From: Marmoricola sp. Leaf446
GTDB taxonomy: Bacteria; Actinomycetota; Actinomycetes; Propionibacteriales; Nocardioidaceae
Direction of reading: 5' to 3'
DNA length: 64,000 nt
Assembly (NCBI RefSeq): GCF_001424755.1
Contig: NZ_LMRF01000001.1
Coordinates: forward strand, 393,294 to 457,293
Shown: one piece after another, positions 35,801 through 45,230 of the stretch
How positions within the stretch are numbered: position 1 is the first letter of the stretch
Layout of the letters: the number at the start of each line of letters is the position of its first letter
Notes under the pieces: generated by a model
Databases searched by the model: none
What the model was told of the DNA's origin: nothing
What the model saw: the letters and a program-made list of their open reading frames with translations, nothing else
Translations under genes and position numbers: made by a program

Positions 35801-36709
35801 GTGGTCGACGGAGCAGCTCGGGGGGCGCGCGTCGTCGTACCCGCTCCGCTGCTGGTGCTCGGCGGCGTCGTCTCGGTGCAGTTCGGCGGCGCGCTCGCCG
35901 CGACGCTGGTGCCCGAGATCGGAGCCGGCGGGTCGGTGCTGCTGCGCATCGGGATCTCGGCGCTGATCCTGGTCGCGCTCGTGCGACCCCGGCTGCGCGG
36001 GCACGCGCGCCGCGACTGGGCGACCGTGGTGGCGTTCGGCGTCGCGCTCGGGCTGATGAACTGGAGCTTCTACGGCTCGCTGGCGCACCTGCCGCTCGGG
36101 GTGGCGGTGACGGTGGAGTTCATGGGCCCGCTGCTCCTCACCACGGTGCTGTCGCGACGCCCGCTCGACCTCGTCGCCGTCGGGGCGGCCGCCGCCGGGG
36201 TGCTGCTGACCTCCGAGGCGCTCACGGTGCCGTACGCCGAGCTCAGCCTCGTCGGCCTGCTGCTGGCCTCGACGGCGGGCGTGTTCTGGGCGGCGTACAT
36301 CCTGCTGAGCAGCCGCACCGGCGCCGCCTTCCCCCGGCTCGACGGTCTCGCCATCGCGCTGCTGGTCTCGCTGGTGGTGGTGGTGCCCGCCGGCCTGCCG
36401 AGCCTGGGGGAGTGGACGCCGCGGCACCTGCTGATGGGGCTGGGGCTGGCGGTGCTGTCCTCGCTGCTGCCCTACTCCCTCGAGCTGCTCGCGCTGCGTC
36501 GGCTGGCGGCGCCGGTGTTCGGCATCCTGCTCTCGCTCGAGCCGGCGGTCGCCGCGCTCGCGGGCCTGCTGGTGCTGGGCCAGCGCCTCGACGGGCTGCA
36601 GGTCCTCGGCCTGCTGCTCGTGGTGGCCGCCTCGGTGATCGTGCTGGGGCTGGGGGCGCGGCGCACGCCGGCGGCGGTCGCGGAGGCCGAGCTCAGCCCG
36701 CGAAGCTGA
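35801..36709 (+). CDS. EamA/RhtA-type drug/metabolite exporter
   Basis: The 302-aa product has ten hydrophobic helices made of two EamA repeats. GLMNWSFYGSLAHLPLGVAV followed by TVEFMGPLLL and, in the second half, PYSLELLALRRLAAPVFGIL followed by LLSLEPAVAALAG are typical of RhtA-like threonine/homoserine exporters. GTG 35801 is set by the leaderless promoter. The last 17 bp overlap the opposite LmeA-like gene. The actual substrate cannot be read from sequence. Confidence 0.82.
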   Translation: MVDGAARGARVVVPAPLLVLGGVVSVQFGGALAATLVPEIGAGGSVLLRIGISALILVALVRPRLRGHARRDWATVVAFGVALGLMNWSFYGSLAHLPLGVAVTVEFMGPLLLTTVLSRRPLDLVAVGAAAAGVLLTSEALTVPYAELSLVGLLLASTAGVFWAAYILLSSRTGAAFPRLDGLAIALLVSLVVVVPAGLPSLGEWTPRHLLMGLGLAVLSSLLPYSLELLALRRLAAPVFGILLSLEPAVAALAGLLVLGQRLDGLQVLGLLLVVAASVIVLGLGARRTPAAVAEAELSPRS

Positions 36710-37364
36710 GGTCGCGGCCCACCAGCACCAGCCGCAGGCCCGACGCGGTGGCCGAGAGCGACTCCGGGCGCACGTCGTACGGCAGTGCGCCGACCGGCAG
36801 GTCGACGTCGAACGCCGCCTGCACCACCGCTGTCACGGCGGGCGGCAGCGAGCCCTCGGCGGCGGCGTCGACGAACCGCACCGCGCCCTCGGTCAGCCGC
36901 GGCCGCACCGTCACGCCCGGGTCGAAGCGCTGCCCGGCCACGGTGACCTCGCGGCTGCCCCGGACGCGGCCCTCTCCGACGTAGGTCACGTCGAGGCCCG
37001 TCAGCCGGCCGAGCTCGGCGTAGGAGATCGTCGCCACCGCCCGCCCCCGTTGGGCGGCGAACCGGGACAGGTCGCGGTCGGTGGTGACGTCGGTGAAGGT
37101 GACCCGCAGCCGGGCCAGGCGCAGCTCGCCGTCGGCGCTGCGCACCACGACGTCGTCCCCGGTCGCGCTCACCTCGCCGAACTCGCGCGCCAGCGCCTGG
37201 GTGAGGAACGGGAACCCGGCGATGTCGACGTCGGGCGTCGCGCCGAGGTCCTGGGCGGCCGCGAGCCGGGTGGCCGCCTCGCGCTCGGCCCACCAGTCGG
37301 CGCCGCGGTCCGCGCCGACCGCGAGCAGGGCCAGCACGACGAGGGTCCAGAGCAGGGTGCGCAC
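36693..37364 (-). CDS. LmeA-like (DUF2993) lipid-binding protein
   Basis: The 223-aa product has an N-terminal hydrophobic segment (LLWTLVVLALLAVGADR), consistent with a signal anchor, and the DUF2993 pattern PDVDIAGFPFLTQALAREFG and LRVTFTDVTTDRDLS. LmeA of mycobacteria binds phospholipid and is needed for lipomannan elongation at the cell envelope. GTG 37364 is the start closest to the signal; no clear ribosome binding site is seen. Family from memory, not searched. Confidence 0.75.
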   Translation of the reverse strand: MRTLLWTLVVLALLAVGADRGADWWAEREAATRLAAAQDLGATPDVDIAGFPFLTQALAREFGEVSATGDDVVVRSADGELRLARLRVTFTDVTTDRDLSRFAAQRGRAVATISYAELGRLTGLDVTYVGEGRVRGSREVTVAGQRFDPGVTVRPRLTEGAVRFVDAAAEGSLPPAVTAVVQAAFDVDLPVGALPYDVRPESLSATASGLRLVLVGRDLSFAG

Positions 37365-37466
37365 CCGCCACAGCCTGGCAGGCGCGCCCGGCGGGAACCG
37401 TGGGCGTTGTCCGCTCGTGTGAGGTGTGTCACCCTCACCCCACCCGAGCCCGAGGAGAACCCCCCG

Positions 37467-39068
37467 ATGACCGCCACCGAGACCGCGCCCGCCAGCCCCG
37501 AGGCGCTGCCCGACCCCGTGCTCCTCGACGACCGGCTGACCCACTGGGCGACCACGACGCCGGACGCGGAGGCGTTCACCTACCTCGGCCGCACCTGGAC
37601 GTGGGCCCAGTGGGACGAGCGCGTACGCCGCCTCGCCGGTGCCCTGCGGTCGCTCGGGGTGGGGCGCGGCGACGTGGTGTCCTTCCTGGACAAGAACCAC
37701 CCGGCGTGCGTCGAGCTGACCATGGCCGCGGCCTCGCTCGGCGCGGCCAACGCGATCATCAACTTCCGGCTCGCGGGCGACGAGATCGACTACGCGGTCA
37801 ACGACTCCGGCGCGAAGGTGCTCCTCGTCGGCAGCGAGCTGCTGCCCGTGATCTCCCGCATCCGCGACAAGCTCGTCCACGTCGAGGAGGTGGTCGAGCT
37901 GACCCCGGACGGCGGCGAGGGCGACCAGTACGAGGCGCTGCTCGCGCGGTCGGAGCCGGTCGGCCGCGACCCCGAGGTGACGGCCGACGACGTGTGCCTG
38001 GTGATGTACTCCTCGGGCACGACCGGCCGACCCAAGGGCGTGATGCTCACCCAGGCCAACATGATCGCCCACACGCTGGCCGCCCACGACGGCTGGGGCT
38101 TCGACCCCGGCGACAAGAACATGGTCTCGATGCCGCTGTTCCACGTCGGCGGCTCGTCGTACGTCCTGTTCAGCATCCACGACGGCGTCCCCAGCGTGAT
38201 GACGCGCGACCCCGACGGCGCCTCGCTGGCCGGCGCGATCATGCAGGGCGCCAACCGCACCTTCCTGGTGCCGGCCGTGCTCGCCCAGGTGCTGCAGTCC
38301 GGGCCCGACGCGGTGAAGCTGTTCGGCCAGCTCAAGACCTACTGCTACGGCGCCGCCCCGATGCCGCTGCCGCTCCTGCGCGCCGCGATCGAGGCGTGGC
38401 CCGACACCGACTTCATCCAGGTCTACGGCCTGACCGAGCTGTGCGGCGTCATCACCCACCTGATGCCGCCCGAGCACCGCGACCCCGAGCATCCCGAGCG
38501 GCTGGTCAGCGCGGGGCAGGTGCTGCCCGGCGCCGAGGTCCGCGTGGTCGACCCCGGCACGCTGGAGGACGTCGCGGTCGGGGAGCACGGCGAGCTGTGG
38601 TTCCGCAGCCCGCAGGTGATGAAGGGCTACCTCAACCAGCCCGAGGCGACCGCCGAGGTGATCACCGAGGACGGCTGGTTCCGCACCGGCGACATGGGCA
38701 AGGTCGACGCCGACGGCTACGTCTACGTCGAGGACCGGCTCAAGGACATGATCATCTCGGGCGGGGAGAACATCTACAGCCCCGAGATCGAGCGGGTGCT
38801 CGCCGAGCACCCGGCCGTCGCCGAGGTCGCCATCATCGGCGTGCCCGACGACCGCTGGGGCGAGTCGGTCAAGGCCGTGGTCTCGCTCAAGCCCGGCTCC
38901 TCGGCGAGCGAGGATGAGCTGATCGCGTTCTGCAAGGAGCACCTCGCCTCCTATAAGGCGCCCAAGTCCGTCGACGTGCTCGAGGCGCTGCCGCGCAACC
39001 CCACGGGCAAGATCCTCAAGCGCAGCCTGCGGGCGCCGTACTGGGAGGGGCAGGAGCGCCAGGTCTGA
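37467..39068 (+). CDS. Acyl-CoA synthetase (AMP-forming)
   Basis: Second acid-activating enzyme, 533 aa. AMP-binding loop MYSSGTTGRPKGVMLTQ, VYGLTELCGVITHLMPP, hinge DRLKDMIISGGENIYSPEIE and the catalytic lysine in NPTGKILKRSLRAPYW. The Asp-Gly in EDGWFRTGDMGKVD is conserved. GAGGAGA precedes ATG 37467. It is not in an operon: an LmeA-like gene diverges upstream and a terminator follows. Resembles FadD3/cyclohexanecarboxylate-type enzymes, but the substrate is open. Confidence 0.9.
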   Translation: MTATETAPASPEALPDPVLLDDRLTHWATTTPDAEAFTYLGRTWTWAQWDERVRRLAGALRSLGVGRGDVVSFLDKNHPACVELTMAAASLGAANAIINFRLAGDEIDYAVNDSGAKVLLVGSELLPVISRIRDKLVHVEEVVELTPDGGEGDQYEALLARSEPVGRDPEVTADDVCLVMYSSGTTGRPKGVMLTQANMIAHTLAAHDGWGFDPGDKNMVSMPLFHVGGSSYVLFSIHDGVPSVMTRDPDGASLAGAIMQGANRTFLVPAVLAQVLQSGPDAVKLFGQLKTYCYGAAPMPLPLLRAAIEAWPDTDFIQVYGLTELCGVITHLMPPEHRDPEHPERLVSAGQVLPGAEVRVVDPGTLEDVAVGEHGELWFRSPQVMKGYLNQPEATAEVITEDGWFRTGDMGKVDADGYVYVEDRLKDMIISGGENIYSPEIERVLAEHPAVAEVAIIGVPDDRWGESVKAVVSLKPGSSASEDELIAFCKEHLASYKAPKSVDVLEALPRNPTGKILKRSLRAPYWEGQERQV

Positions 39069-39082
39069 GCCGTACGACGCGA

Positions 39083-39118
39083 CGAGGGCCGGCCCACCCG
39101 CAGGTGGACCGGCCCTCG
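39083..39118. terminator. Bidirectional terminator between acyl-CoA synthetase and gltA
   Basis: Arms 39083-39092 and 39109-39118 pair perfectly, with an inner stem 39094-39098 / 39103-39107 around a 4-nt loop. It lies between two converging genes, so both transcripts can end here. Confidence 0.8.
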
Positions 39119-39134
39119 GCGTACGACGTGGGGC

Positions 39135-40466
<1,332 letters not shown>

Positions 40467-40588
40467 GTCGACTCCTTGCGCTCGAGGGCGGGGCGGTCGC
40501 CCCGGCGTGGGGTGGTGCGGTCGAGACGGTGAGGACGGGGTTGCCGTCGCAGACGAGGCGGGCTGGTACGCCCGGTTCCATCGGCTTC

Positions 40589-40594
40589 AACCTA
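40589..40594 (-). promoter_or_regulatory. Candidate -10 of gltA
   Basis: TAGGTT on the minus strand, about 122 nt before the gltA start, in the 375-bp gap 40467-40841 that otherwise holds only the rplM promoter and leader. No clear -35. Confidence 0.4.
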
Positions 40595-40631
40595 GTGCGT
40601 GGTCGGTGACCCCCACCAGTGGGGAGGCGTT

Positions 40632-40661
40632 TTGACGCCCCGCGCACGCGGCCGGTATCTT
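40632..40661 (+). promoter_or_regulatory. Promoter of rplM-rpsI
   Basis: TTGACG at 40632-40637 and TATCTT at 40656-40661 with an 18-bp spacer: the best -35/-10 pair in the window. A transcript would begin near 40668 and carry a leader of about 174 nt. Confidence 0.75.
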
Positions 40662-40667
40662 TGCAGG

Positions 40668-40841
40668 TCGCGTCTCCTGCCGCGCCCGGTCGACCCTCGT
40701 CGTCGACCTGGTGCAGTCCCGGGAAGGCTGGTCTACCAGCGGTGGTCCACGTCCCGGGCAGAGTTCGTCAGAAGCCGCTGCACCACCCACCGGTCCGGGA
40801 ATCAGCCCGGGCGGTCACGAACGAGCAAGTAAGGCAACAAC
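40668..40841 (+). promoter_or_regulatory. Structured leader of rplM-rpsI
   Basis: Noncoding leader with a nested fold. An 8-bp outer helix pairs 40709-40716 with 40778-40785. Inside lies a perfect 5-bp hairpin (40727-40731 with 40736-40740, loop TCTA) and two copies of GTCCCGGG (40717-40724 and 40751-40758), which could pair with each other. The ribosome binding site AAGGC follows downstream at 40831-40835. Leaders of L13/S9 operons are autoregulated in some bacteria; whether this one is a ligand RNA is not known. Confidence 0.5.
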
Positions 40842-41285
40842 GTGCGCACGTACAGCCCCAAGCCCGGCGACGTCCAGCGCGAGTGGCACGTCATCGACGC
40901 CACCGACGTCCGGATGGGCCGCCTCGCCGTGCAGGTCGCGAACCTGCTCCGCGGCAAGCACAAGCCCACCTTCGCCCCGCACATGGACATGGGTGACTTC
41001 GTCATCGTCGTCAACGCGGAGAAGCTGTCCCTGTCGGGGACCAAGCCCACGAAGAAGATGTCCTACCACCACTCGGGCTTCCCGGGTGGTCTGTCGGCCA
41101 CCCCCCTGGGTGAGTTGCTGGAGAAGGACGCCCGCAAGGCCGTGGAGAAGGCCGTCTGGGGCATGCTCCCCAAGAACCGCCTCGGTCGTCAGATGCTCAA
41201 GAAGCTGAAGGTCTACTCCGGCCCCGAGCACCCCCACACGGCCCAGCAGGCCAAGCCCTTCGAGATCACCCAGATCTCCCAGTAA
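40842..41285 (+). CDS. rplM: 50S ribosomal protein L13
   Basis: L13 is an early 50S assembly protein. The 147-aa product has [40 protein letters not shown] and [19 protein letters not shown] followed by HPHTAQQ, the family signature. GTG 40842 is the first residue of the conserved start [11 protein letters not shown]. It is the first gene of the classical rplM-rpsI pair. Confidence 0.97.
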   Translation: MRTYSPKPGDVQREWHVIDATDVRMGRLAVQVANLLRGKHKPTFAPHMDMGDFVIVVNAEKLSLSGTKPTKKMSYHHSGFPGGLSATPLGELLEKDARKAVEKAVWGMLPKNRLGRQMLKKLKVYSGPEHPHTAQQAKPFEITQISQ

Positions 41286-41318
41286 CTCTCCCCGACCCAG
41301 ACTGACGTAAGGAACACC

Positions 41319-41822
41319 GTGGCTGACACGAACAACGAGACCGGCGAGGAGACCTACGAGGTCAACGAGCAGGGTGTCGCGTACTCCTCCGAGAGCGCTC
41401 CCAGCGCCGACGCCCCCGCCCGTCCGGCGACCATCGCCCCCGCAGCGGCCACCGGCCGTCGCAAGGAGGCGGTCGCCCGCGTGCGGATCGTCCCCGGCAC
41501 CGGCAAGTGGACCGTCAACGGTCGCGAGCTGGACAACTACTTCCCCAACAAGCTCCACCAGCAGGTCGTGAACGAGCCGTTCGCCACCACCCAGCTGGAG
41601 GGTCGCTTCGACGTCATCGCCCGCATCCACGGCGGTGGCATCACCGGCCAGGCTGGCGCACTGCGCCTCGGCGTGGCCCGCTGCCTCAACGCGATCGACG
41701 AGGAGGCCAACCGTCCGGACCTGAAGAAGGCCGGTCTGCTGACCCGCGACGCCCGCGTCATCGAGCGCAAGAAGGCCGGTCTGAAGAAGGCCCGCAAGGC
41801 GCCCCAGTTCAGCAAGCGCTGA
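41319..41822 (+). CDS. rpsI: 30S ribosomal protein S9 with N-terminal extension
   Basis: S9 reaches the P-site tRNA with its C-terminal tail. The core (from [20 protein letters not shown] at about 46) contains [20 protein letters not shown] and ends [12 protein letters not shown], whose final Lys-Arg contacts tRNA. The first ~45 residues are an acidic, Ser/Ala-rich extension; the normal protein has about 130 residues and this one 167. TAAGGAAC precedes GTG 41319. Confidence 0.96.
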   Translation: MADTNNETGEETYEVNEQGVAYSSESAPSADAPARPATIAPAAATGRRKEAVARVRIVPGTGKWTVNGRELDNYFPNKLHQQVVNEPFATTQLEGRFDVIARIHGGGITGQAGALRLGVARCLNAIDEEANRPDLKKAGLLTRDARVIERKKAGLKKARKAPQFSKR

Positions 41823-41840
41823 CCTCAGCACCTGCACGTC

Positions 41841-41874
41841 GGCCGTCCCGCAGCCCTTGGGCTGCAGGGCGGCC
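41841..41874 (+). terminator. Terminator after rpsI
   Basis: A long stem: 41841-41845 pairs with 41870-41874, 41847-41849 with 41667-style continuation at 41867-41869, and 41850-41855 with 41860-41865 around the loop CTTG, with single-base bulges. It starts 19 nt after the rpsI stop. Confidence 0.75.
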
Positions 41875-41942
41875 GTCGTCGTTGTACGGTCGCGACCGCG
41901 GATCGCCGCGTCGTACGCACCGTCAACCCCGGAGGGTCACCC

Positions 41943-43289
41943 ATGGCACGCCTGTTCGGCACCGACGGGGTCCGCGGCCTGGCCAACGGTGACCTCACCG
42001 CTGAGCTGGCCCTGGACCTCTCCGTCTCCGCCGCCCACATCCTCGCCGAGCGCGGCACCTTCGCCGGGCACCGGCCGACGGCCGTGGTGGGCCGCGACAC
42101 CCGCGTCTCGGGGCAGTTCCTCGAGGCGGCCGTGGTCGCCGGGCTGGCCTCCGCCGGCGTCGACGTGCTGCTGCTCGGTGAGCTGCCCACGCCCGGCGTC
42201 GCGTGGCTGACCGCCGAGCTCGGCGCCGACCTCGGCGTGATGCTGTCGGCCTCGCACAACGCGATGCCCGACAACGGCATCAAGTTCCTCGCCCGCGGCG
42301 GGGTCAAGCTCGACGACGCCATCGAGGCGGCCATCGAGAAGCGGCTGCGCGAGCCCTGGGACCGGCCCACCGGCGCCGCGGTCGGGCGCGTCCGCACCCA
42401 CGACACCGCGGTCGAGCAGTACGCCGCCCACCTGGTCGGCACCATCGAGCACCCCCTCGCCGGGCTCAGGGTCGTCCTGGACTGCGCGCACGGCGCCGCC
42501 TCCGCGGCCGGTCCCCGGGCGCTGCGCGACGCCGGGGCCGAGGTCGTCGCGATCTGCGCCGAGCCCGACGGCACCAACATCAACGAGGGCTGCGGCTCCA
42601 CCCACCTCGAGGTGCTGCAGGCGGCCGTCCTCGAGCACGGCGCCGACGTCGGCTTCGCGCTCGACGGCGACGCCGACCGCTGCCTGGCCGTCGACCGTCG
42701 CGGCGAGGTCGTGGACGGCGACCAGATCCTGGCCGTCCTGGCGCTGTCGATGCGCGAGGCCGGTCGGCTCCACGACGACACCGTGGTCGCGACCGTGATG
42801 AGCAACCTCGGCTTCGTGCAGGCGATGAAGGCCGCCGGGATCGGGGTGCGCCAGACCAAGGTCGGCGACCGCTACGTCCTGGAGGCGATGAAGGTCCTCG
42901 GCTTCACCCTCGGCGGCGAGCAGTCCGGCCACGTCATCATGAGCCAGCACGCCACCACCGGCGACGGGCTGCTGACCGCGCTGCACGTGCTCGACCGGAT
43001 GGTCGCCACCGGCCAGGAGCTCCACGAGCTCGCCGCGGTGATGACCCGCCTGCCGCAGGTGCTGGTCAACGTGCCGGGCGTCGACAAGGCCCGCGCCGAC
43101 GAGGACTTCGTGCTGGCGGCCGCGGTCGCCGACGCCGAGGCCGAGCTGGGCGACGAGGGCCGGGTGCTGCTCCGCCCCTCCGGCACCGAGCCCCTGGTCC
43201 GTGTCATGGTCGAGGCCCCCACCGCCGAGCAGGCCCGGTCGGTCAGCGACCGCCTCGCGGGCGTGGTGCGCGACCAGCTCTCCCTGTAG
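41943..43289 (+). CDS. glmM: Phosphoglucosamine mutase
   Basis: Converts glucosamine-6-phosphate to glucosamine-1-phosphate on the way to UDP-GlcNAc for peptidoglycan. The 448-aa protein has the four classical phosphohexomutase domains: [11 protein letters not shown], the phosphoserine loop [16 protein letters not shown], the Mg-binding [13 protein letters not shown], sugar loop [11 protein letters not shown] and phosphate loop [26 protein letters not shown] precedes ATG 41943. glmS, the previous step, lies at 53.6 kb. Confidence 0.97.
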   Translation: MARLFGTDGVRGLANGDLTAELALDLSVSAAHILAERGTFAGHRPTAVVGRDTRVSGQFLEAAVVAGLASAGVDVLLLGELPTPGVAWLTAELGADLGVMLSASHNAMPDNGIKFLARGGVKLDDAIEAAIEKRLREPWDRPTGAAVGRVRTHDTAVEQYAAHLVGTIEHPLAGLRVVLDCAHGAASAAGPRALRDAGAEVVAICAEPDGTNINEGCGSTHLEVLQAAVLEHGADVGFALDGDADRCLAVDRRGEVVDGDQILAVLALSMREAGRLHDDTVVATVMSNLGFVQAMKAAGIGVRQTKVGDRYVLEAMKVLGFTLGGEQSGHVIMSQHATTGDGLLTALHVLDRMVATGQELHELAAVMTRLPQVLVNVPGVDKARADEDFVLAAAVADAEAELGDEGRVLLRPSGTEPLVRVMVEAPTAEQARSVSDRLAGVVRDQLSL

Positions 43290-43330
43290 CCGCCGGGGCC
43301 GTCCGGTTTCCCAGGTGATGAACCCGATCC

Positions 43331-43366
43331 GCCTCTCTGCACACGATGCGTGGTGTGCAGAGAGGC
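43331..43366 (+). terminator. Perfect 14-bp inverted repeat after glmM
   Basis: Arms 43331-43344 and 43353-43366 pair over 14 bp with an 8-nt loop. It begins 41 nt after glmM and lies 81 nt before the Ohr-like gene, so it most likely ends the glmM transcript. Since it is a perfect palindrome with a spacer, an operator for the downstream peroxidase gene is an alternative. Confidence 0.6.
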
Positions 43367-43447
43367 AGTTTCCAGGGTGAGGACGCCGTACGACGGGCCA
43401 GGCGACCGGGAGGAACAAAGGGGACGGCTCCGCCGGTTGGGCCAGGC

Positions 43448-43879
43448 ATGACCAACACACCCGAGAAGATCGTCTACACCGCCCGCGCCACCGTGACCGG
43501 TGGCCGCCAGGGCCGCGCGACGTCCGAGGACGGGGTGCTGGACCTGTCGCTGACCGCCCCCAAGGAGACCGGTGGACCGGGCACGGGGACCAACCCCGAG
43601 CAGCTGTTCGCCGTCGGGTACGGCGCCTGCTTCCAGGGCGCGCTCGGCATGGTCGCCAAGAGCCACGGGGTGGACGCCTCGGGCTCGACCCTCGACATCG
43701 CCGTCGGGTTCGGCCCCGAGGGCGACTCCTACGCCATCACCGCCGACATCGTCGCCACCATCCCCGGCGTCGACGACGCCACAGCCCAGGAGCTCGTCGA
43801 GGCCGCACACCAGGTGTGCCCCTACTCCAAGGCGACCCGCGGCAACGTGCCCGTGACCGTCACCGGCAAGGGCGCCTGA
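43448..43879 (+). CDS. ohr: Organic hydroperoxide resistance protein (Ohr/OsmC family)
   Basis: Reduces organic peroxides with a reactive cysteine pair. The 143-aa protein has the peroxidatic cysteine in FAVGYGACFQGAL, the resolving one in QVCPYSKATRGNVPV, and an arginine at the start of the fold, GGRQGRATSEDGVLDLSL. Length is typical of Ohr. ATG 43448 has only a weak ribosome binding site. OhrR regulators often lie beside ohr; none is in this window. Confidence 0.88.
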   Translation: MTNTPEKIVYTARATVTGGRQGRATSEDGVLDLSLTAPKETGGPGTGTNPEQLFAVGYGACFQGALGMVAKSHGVDASGSTLDIAVGFGPEGDSYAITADIVATIPGVDDATAQELVEAAHQVCPYSKATRGNVPVTVTGKGA

Positions 43880-43883
43880 GCCT

Positions 43884-43936
43884 CACGCACCACGTCGAGG
43901 GCCCCGGACGGCGCCCGTCCGGGGCCCTCGTGCGTG
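43884..43936. terminator. Terminator between ohr and the MetE-core gene
   Basis: Perfect 14-bp arms 43897-43910 and 43916-43929 with a 5-nt loop, and outer complementary ends 43884-43890 and 43930-43936. It begins 4 nt after the ohr stop. The opposite gene ends at 44054 beyond a tandem repeat, so it may use the same hairpin. Confidence 0.8.
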
Positions 43937-43937
43937 C

Positions 43938-44052
43938 CACAACTGCCCGGTCGGCGTCTCCACGCTGCGCACGACTGCCCGGTCGGCGTTCCTGGACGTG
44001 CCACAACTGCCCGGTCGGCGCTCCTGGGCGTGCCACGACTGCCCGGTCGGCG
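43938..44052. repeat. Tandem repeat, four units of 32 bp
   Basis: The 19-bp core CACRACTGCCCGGTCGGCG occurs at 43938, 43970, 44002 and 44034, exactly 32 bp apart, with 13-nt connectors that also resemble one another. The last core ends one base before the final bases of the MetE-core gene. No gene lies in it. No similar array was seen elsewhere in the window. Confidence 0.85.
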
Positions 44053-44053
44053 G

Positions 44054-45175
44054 CTAGCCCCAGACCTCCTGAGCGACCTCGACGACCAGGCGCAGCTTGG
44101 CGACCTCGTCGTCCTGGGTGAGGTCGTTGCCCTCCACGGTGGAGGAGAAGCCGCACTGGGGCGAGATGCTGAGCTGCTCGAGCGGCACGTGCTCGGCGGC
44201 CTCGTCGATGCGGCGCTTGAGGTCGTCCTTGCTCTCCAGCACCGGCGACTTGGTGGTGACCAGGCCGAGCACGACCTGCTTGCCCGGCGGCACGAAGCGC
44301 AGCGGCTCGAAGCCGCCGGAGCGCTCGTCGTCGTACTCCAGGAAGAAGCCGTCGACGTCGAGGCCGCCGAAGAGCGCCTCGGCGACGAAGTCGTAGCTGC
44401 CGGACGCCGCCCAGGACGAGCGGTAGTTGCCGCGGCACAGGTGGGTGGTCACGGCCAGGCCCTCCGGACGGCCGGCCAGCGCCTGGTTGATGGTGCGGAT
44501 GTAGCGCTCGTGCTGGTGGTCGGCGTCGCCGCCCTTGGCCGTCACGGCCTCGCGCTGCGCGGGGTCGTTGAGGTAGGCCAGGCTGGTGTCGTCGAGCTGG
44601 AGGTAGGTGCAGCCCTGCTCGGCGATCATCCGCACCTGCTGGGAGTAGGCCGCGGCGAGGTCGTCGAAGAAGGCGTCCTCGTCGGCGTACACGTCCGGGT
44701 CGATCGCGGCCGTGCCGCCGCGGTAGTGGACCATGCTCGGCGAGGGGATCGTCAGCTTGGGCGTCATCTGTGGCGGCGCCACCGACCGCAGGTGGGCGAA
44801 CGCGTCGGCGAAGATCGGCTCCCCGATCCGCACGGGCGCGTCGACCAGCAGCCCCGCCGAGGTGAACGAGCGGTCCTCCGAGGCGTTGCGCATCCGCACC
44901 TCGAGCTGCTCCTCGGTGCGGCGGACGCCCTCGATGGCGTAGATGAAGTCCATGTGCCACGACGTGCGGCGGAACTCGCCGTCGGTGACGGTCTGCAGGC
45001 CCGCGTCGGCCTGGAGGCGCACGACGTCGGCGACGGCCTCGTCCTCGGCAGCGCGCAGCCCGGCGTCGTCGAGGCGGCCGTCGGCGTGCGCGGCGCGGGC
45101 CTCGAGCAGGGCCGGCGGGCGCAGCAGGCTGCCGACGTGGTCGGCGCGGAAGGGCGGGGTGGTGCGTGCGGGCAT
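44054..45175 (-). CDS. Cobalamin-independent methionine synthase-like protein (MetE core)
   Basis: The 373-aa protein matches the C-terminal, zinc-binding half of MetE (which is about 750 aa). Start RADHVGSLLRPPALLEARAA, LQLDDTSLAYL, then the zinc ligands H245 and C247 in TTHLCRGN, E280 and C341 in SPQCGFSS. Such stand-alone cores are common in actinobacteria and are not proven methionine synthases; methyl-transfer to a thiol with another donor is possible. ATG 45175 with GGGAGC; -10 about 30 nt upstream. Confidence 0.8.
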   Translation of the reverse strand: MPARTTPPFRADHVGSLLRPPALLEARAAHADGRLDDAGLRAAEDEAVADVVRLQADAGLQTVTDGEFRRTSWHMDFIYAIEGVRRTEEQLEVRMRNASEDRSFTSAGLLVDAPVRIGEPIFADAFAHLRSVAPPQMTPKLTIPSPSMVHYRGGTAAIDPDVYADEDAFFDDLAAAYSQQVRMIAEQGCTYLQLDDTSLAYLNDPAQREAVTAKGGDADHQHERYIRTINQALAGRPEGLAVTTHLCRGNYRSSWAASGSYDFVAEALFGGLDVDGFFLEYDDERSGGFEPLRFVPPGKQVVLGLVTTKSPVLESKDDLKRRIDEAAEHVPLEQLSISPQCGFSSTVEGNDLTQDDEVAKLRLVVEVAQEVWG

Positions 45176-45204
45176 GCGGGGCTCCCGAGGGTGAGGGTGT
45201 CGTC

Positions 45205-45210
45205 AACCTA
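45205..45210 (-). promoter_or_regulatory. Candidate -10 of the MetE-core gene
   Basis: TAGGTT on the minus strand, 29 nt before ATG 45175, giving a short leader of about 23 nt with a GGGAGC ribosome binding site. A leader this short has no room for a SAM or cobalamin riboswitch. Confidence 0.45.
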
Positions 45211-45230
45211 GCCCCGGGCGGTGACGGCGA

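Noticed and set aside
43938-44052. CRISPR array
   Set aside because: Repeats are 19 bp with 13-nt connectors that resemble each other, and there are no cas genes. It is a tandem repeat.
45176-45230. SAM or cobalamin riboswitch before the MetE-core gene
   Set aside because: The likely leader is only about 23 nt.
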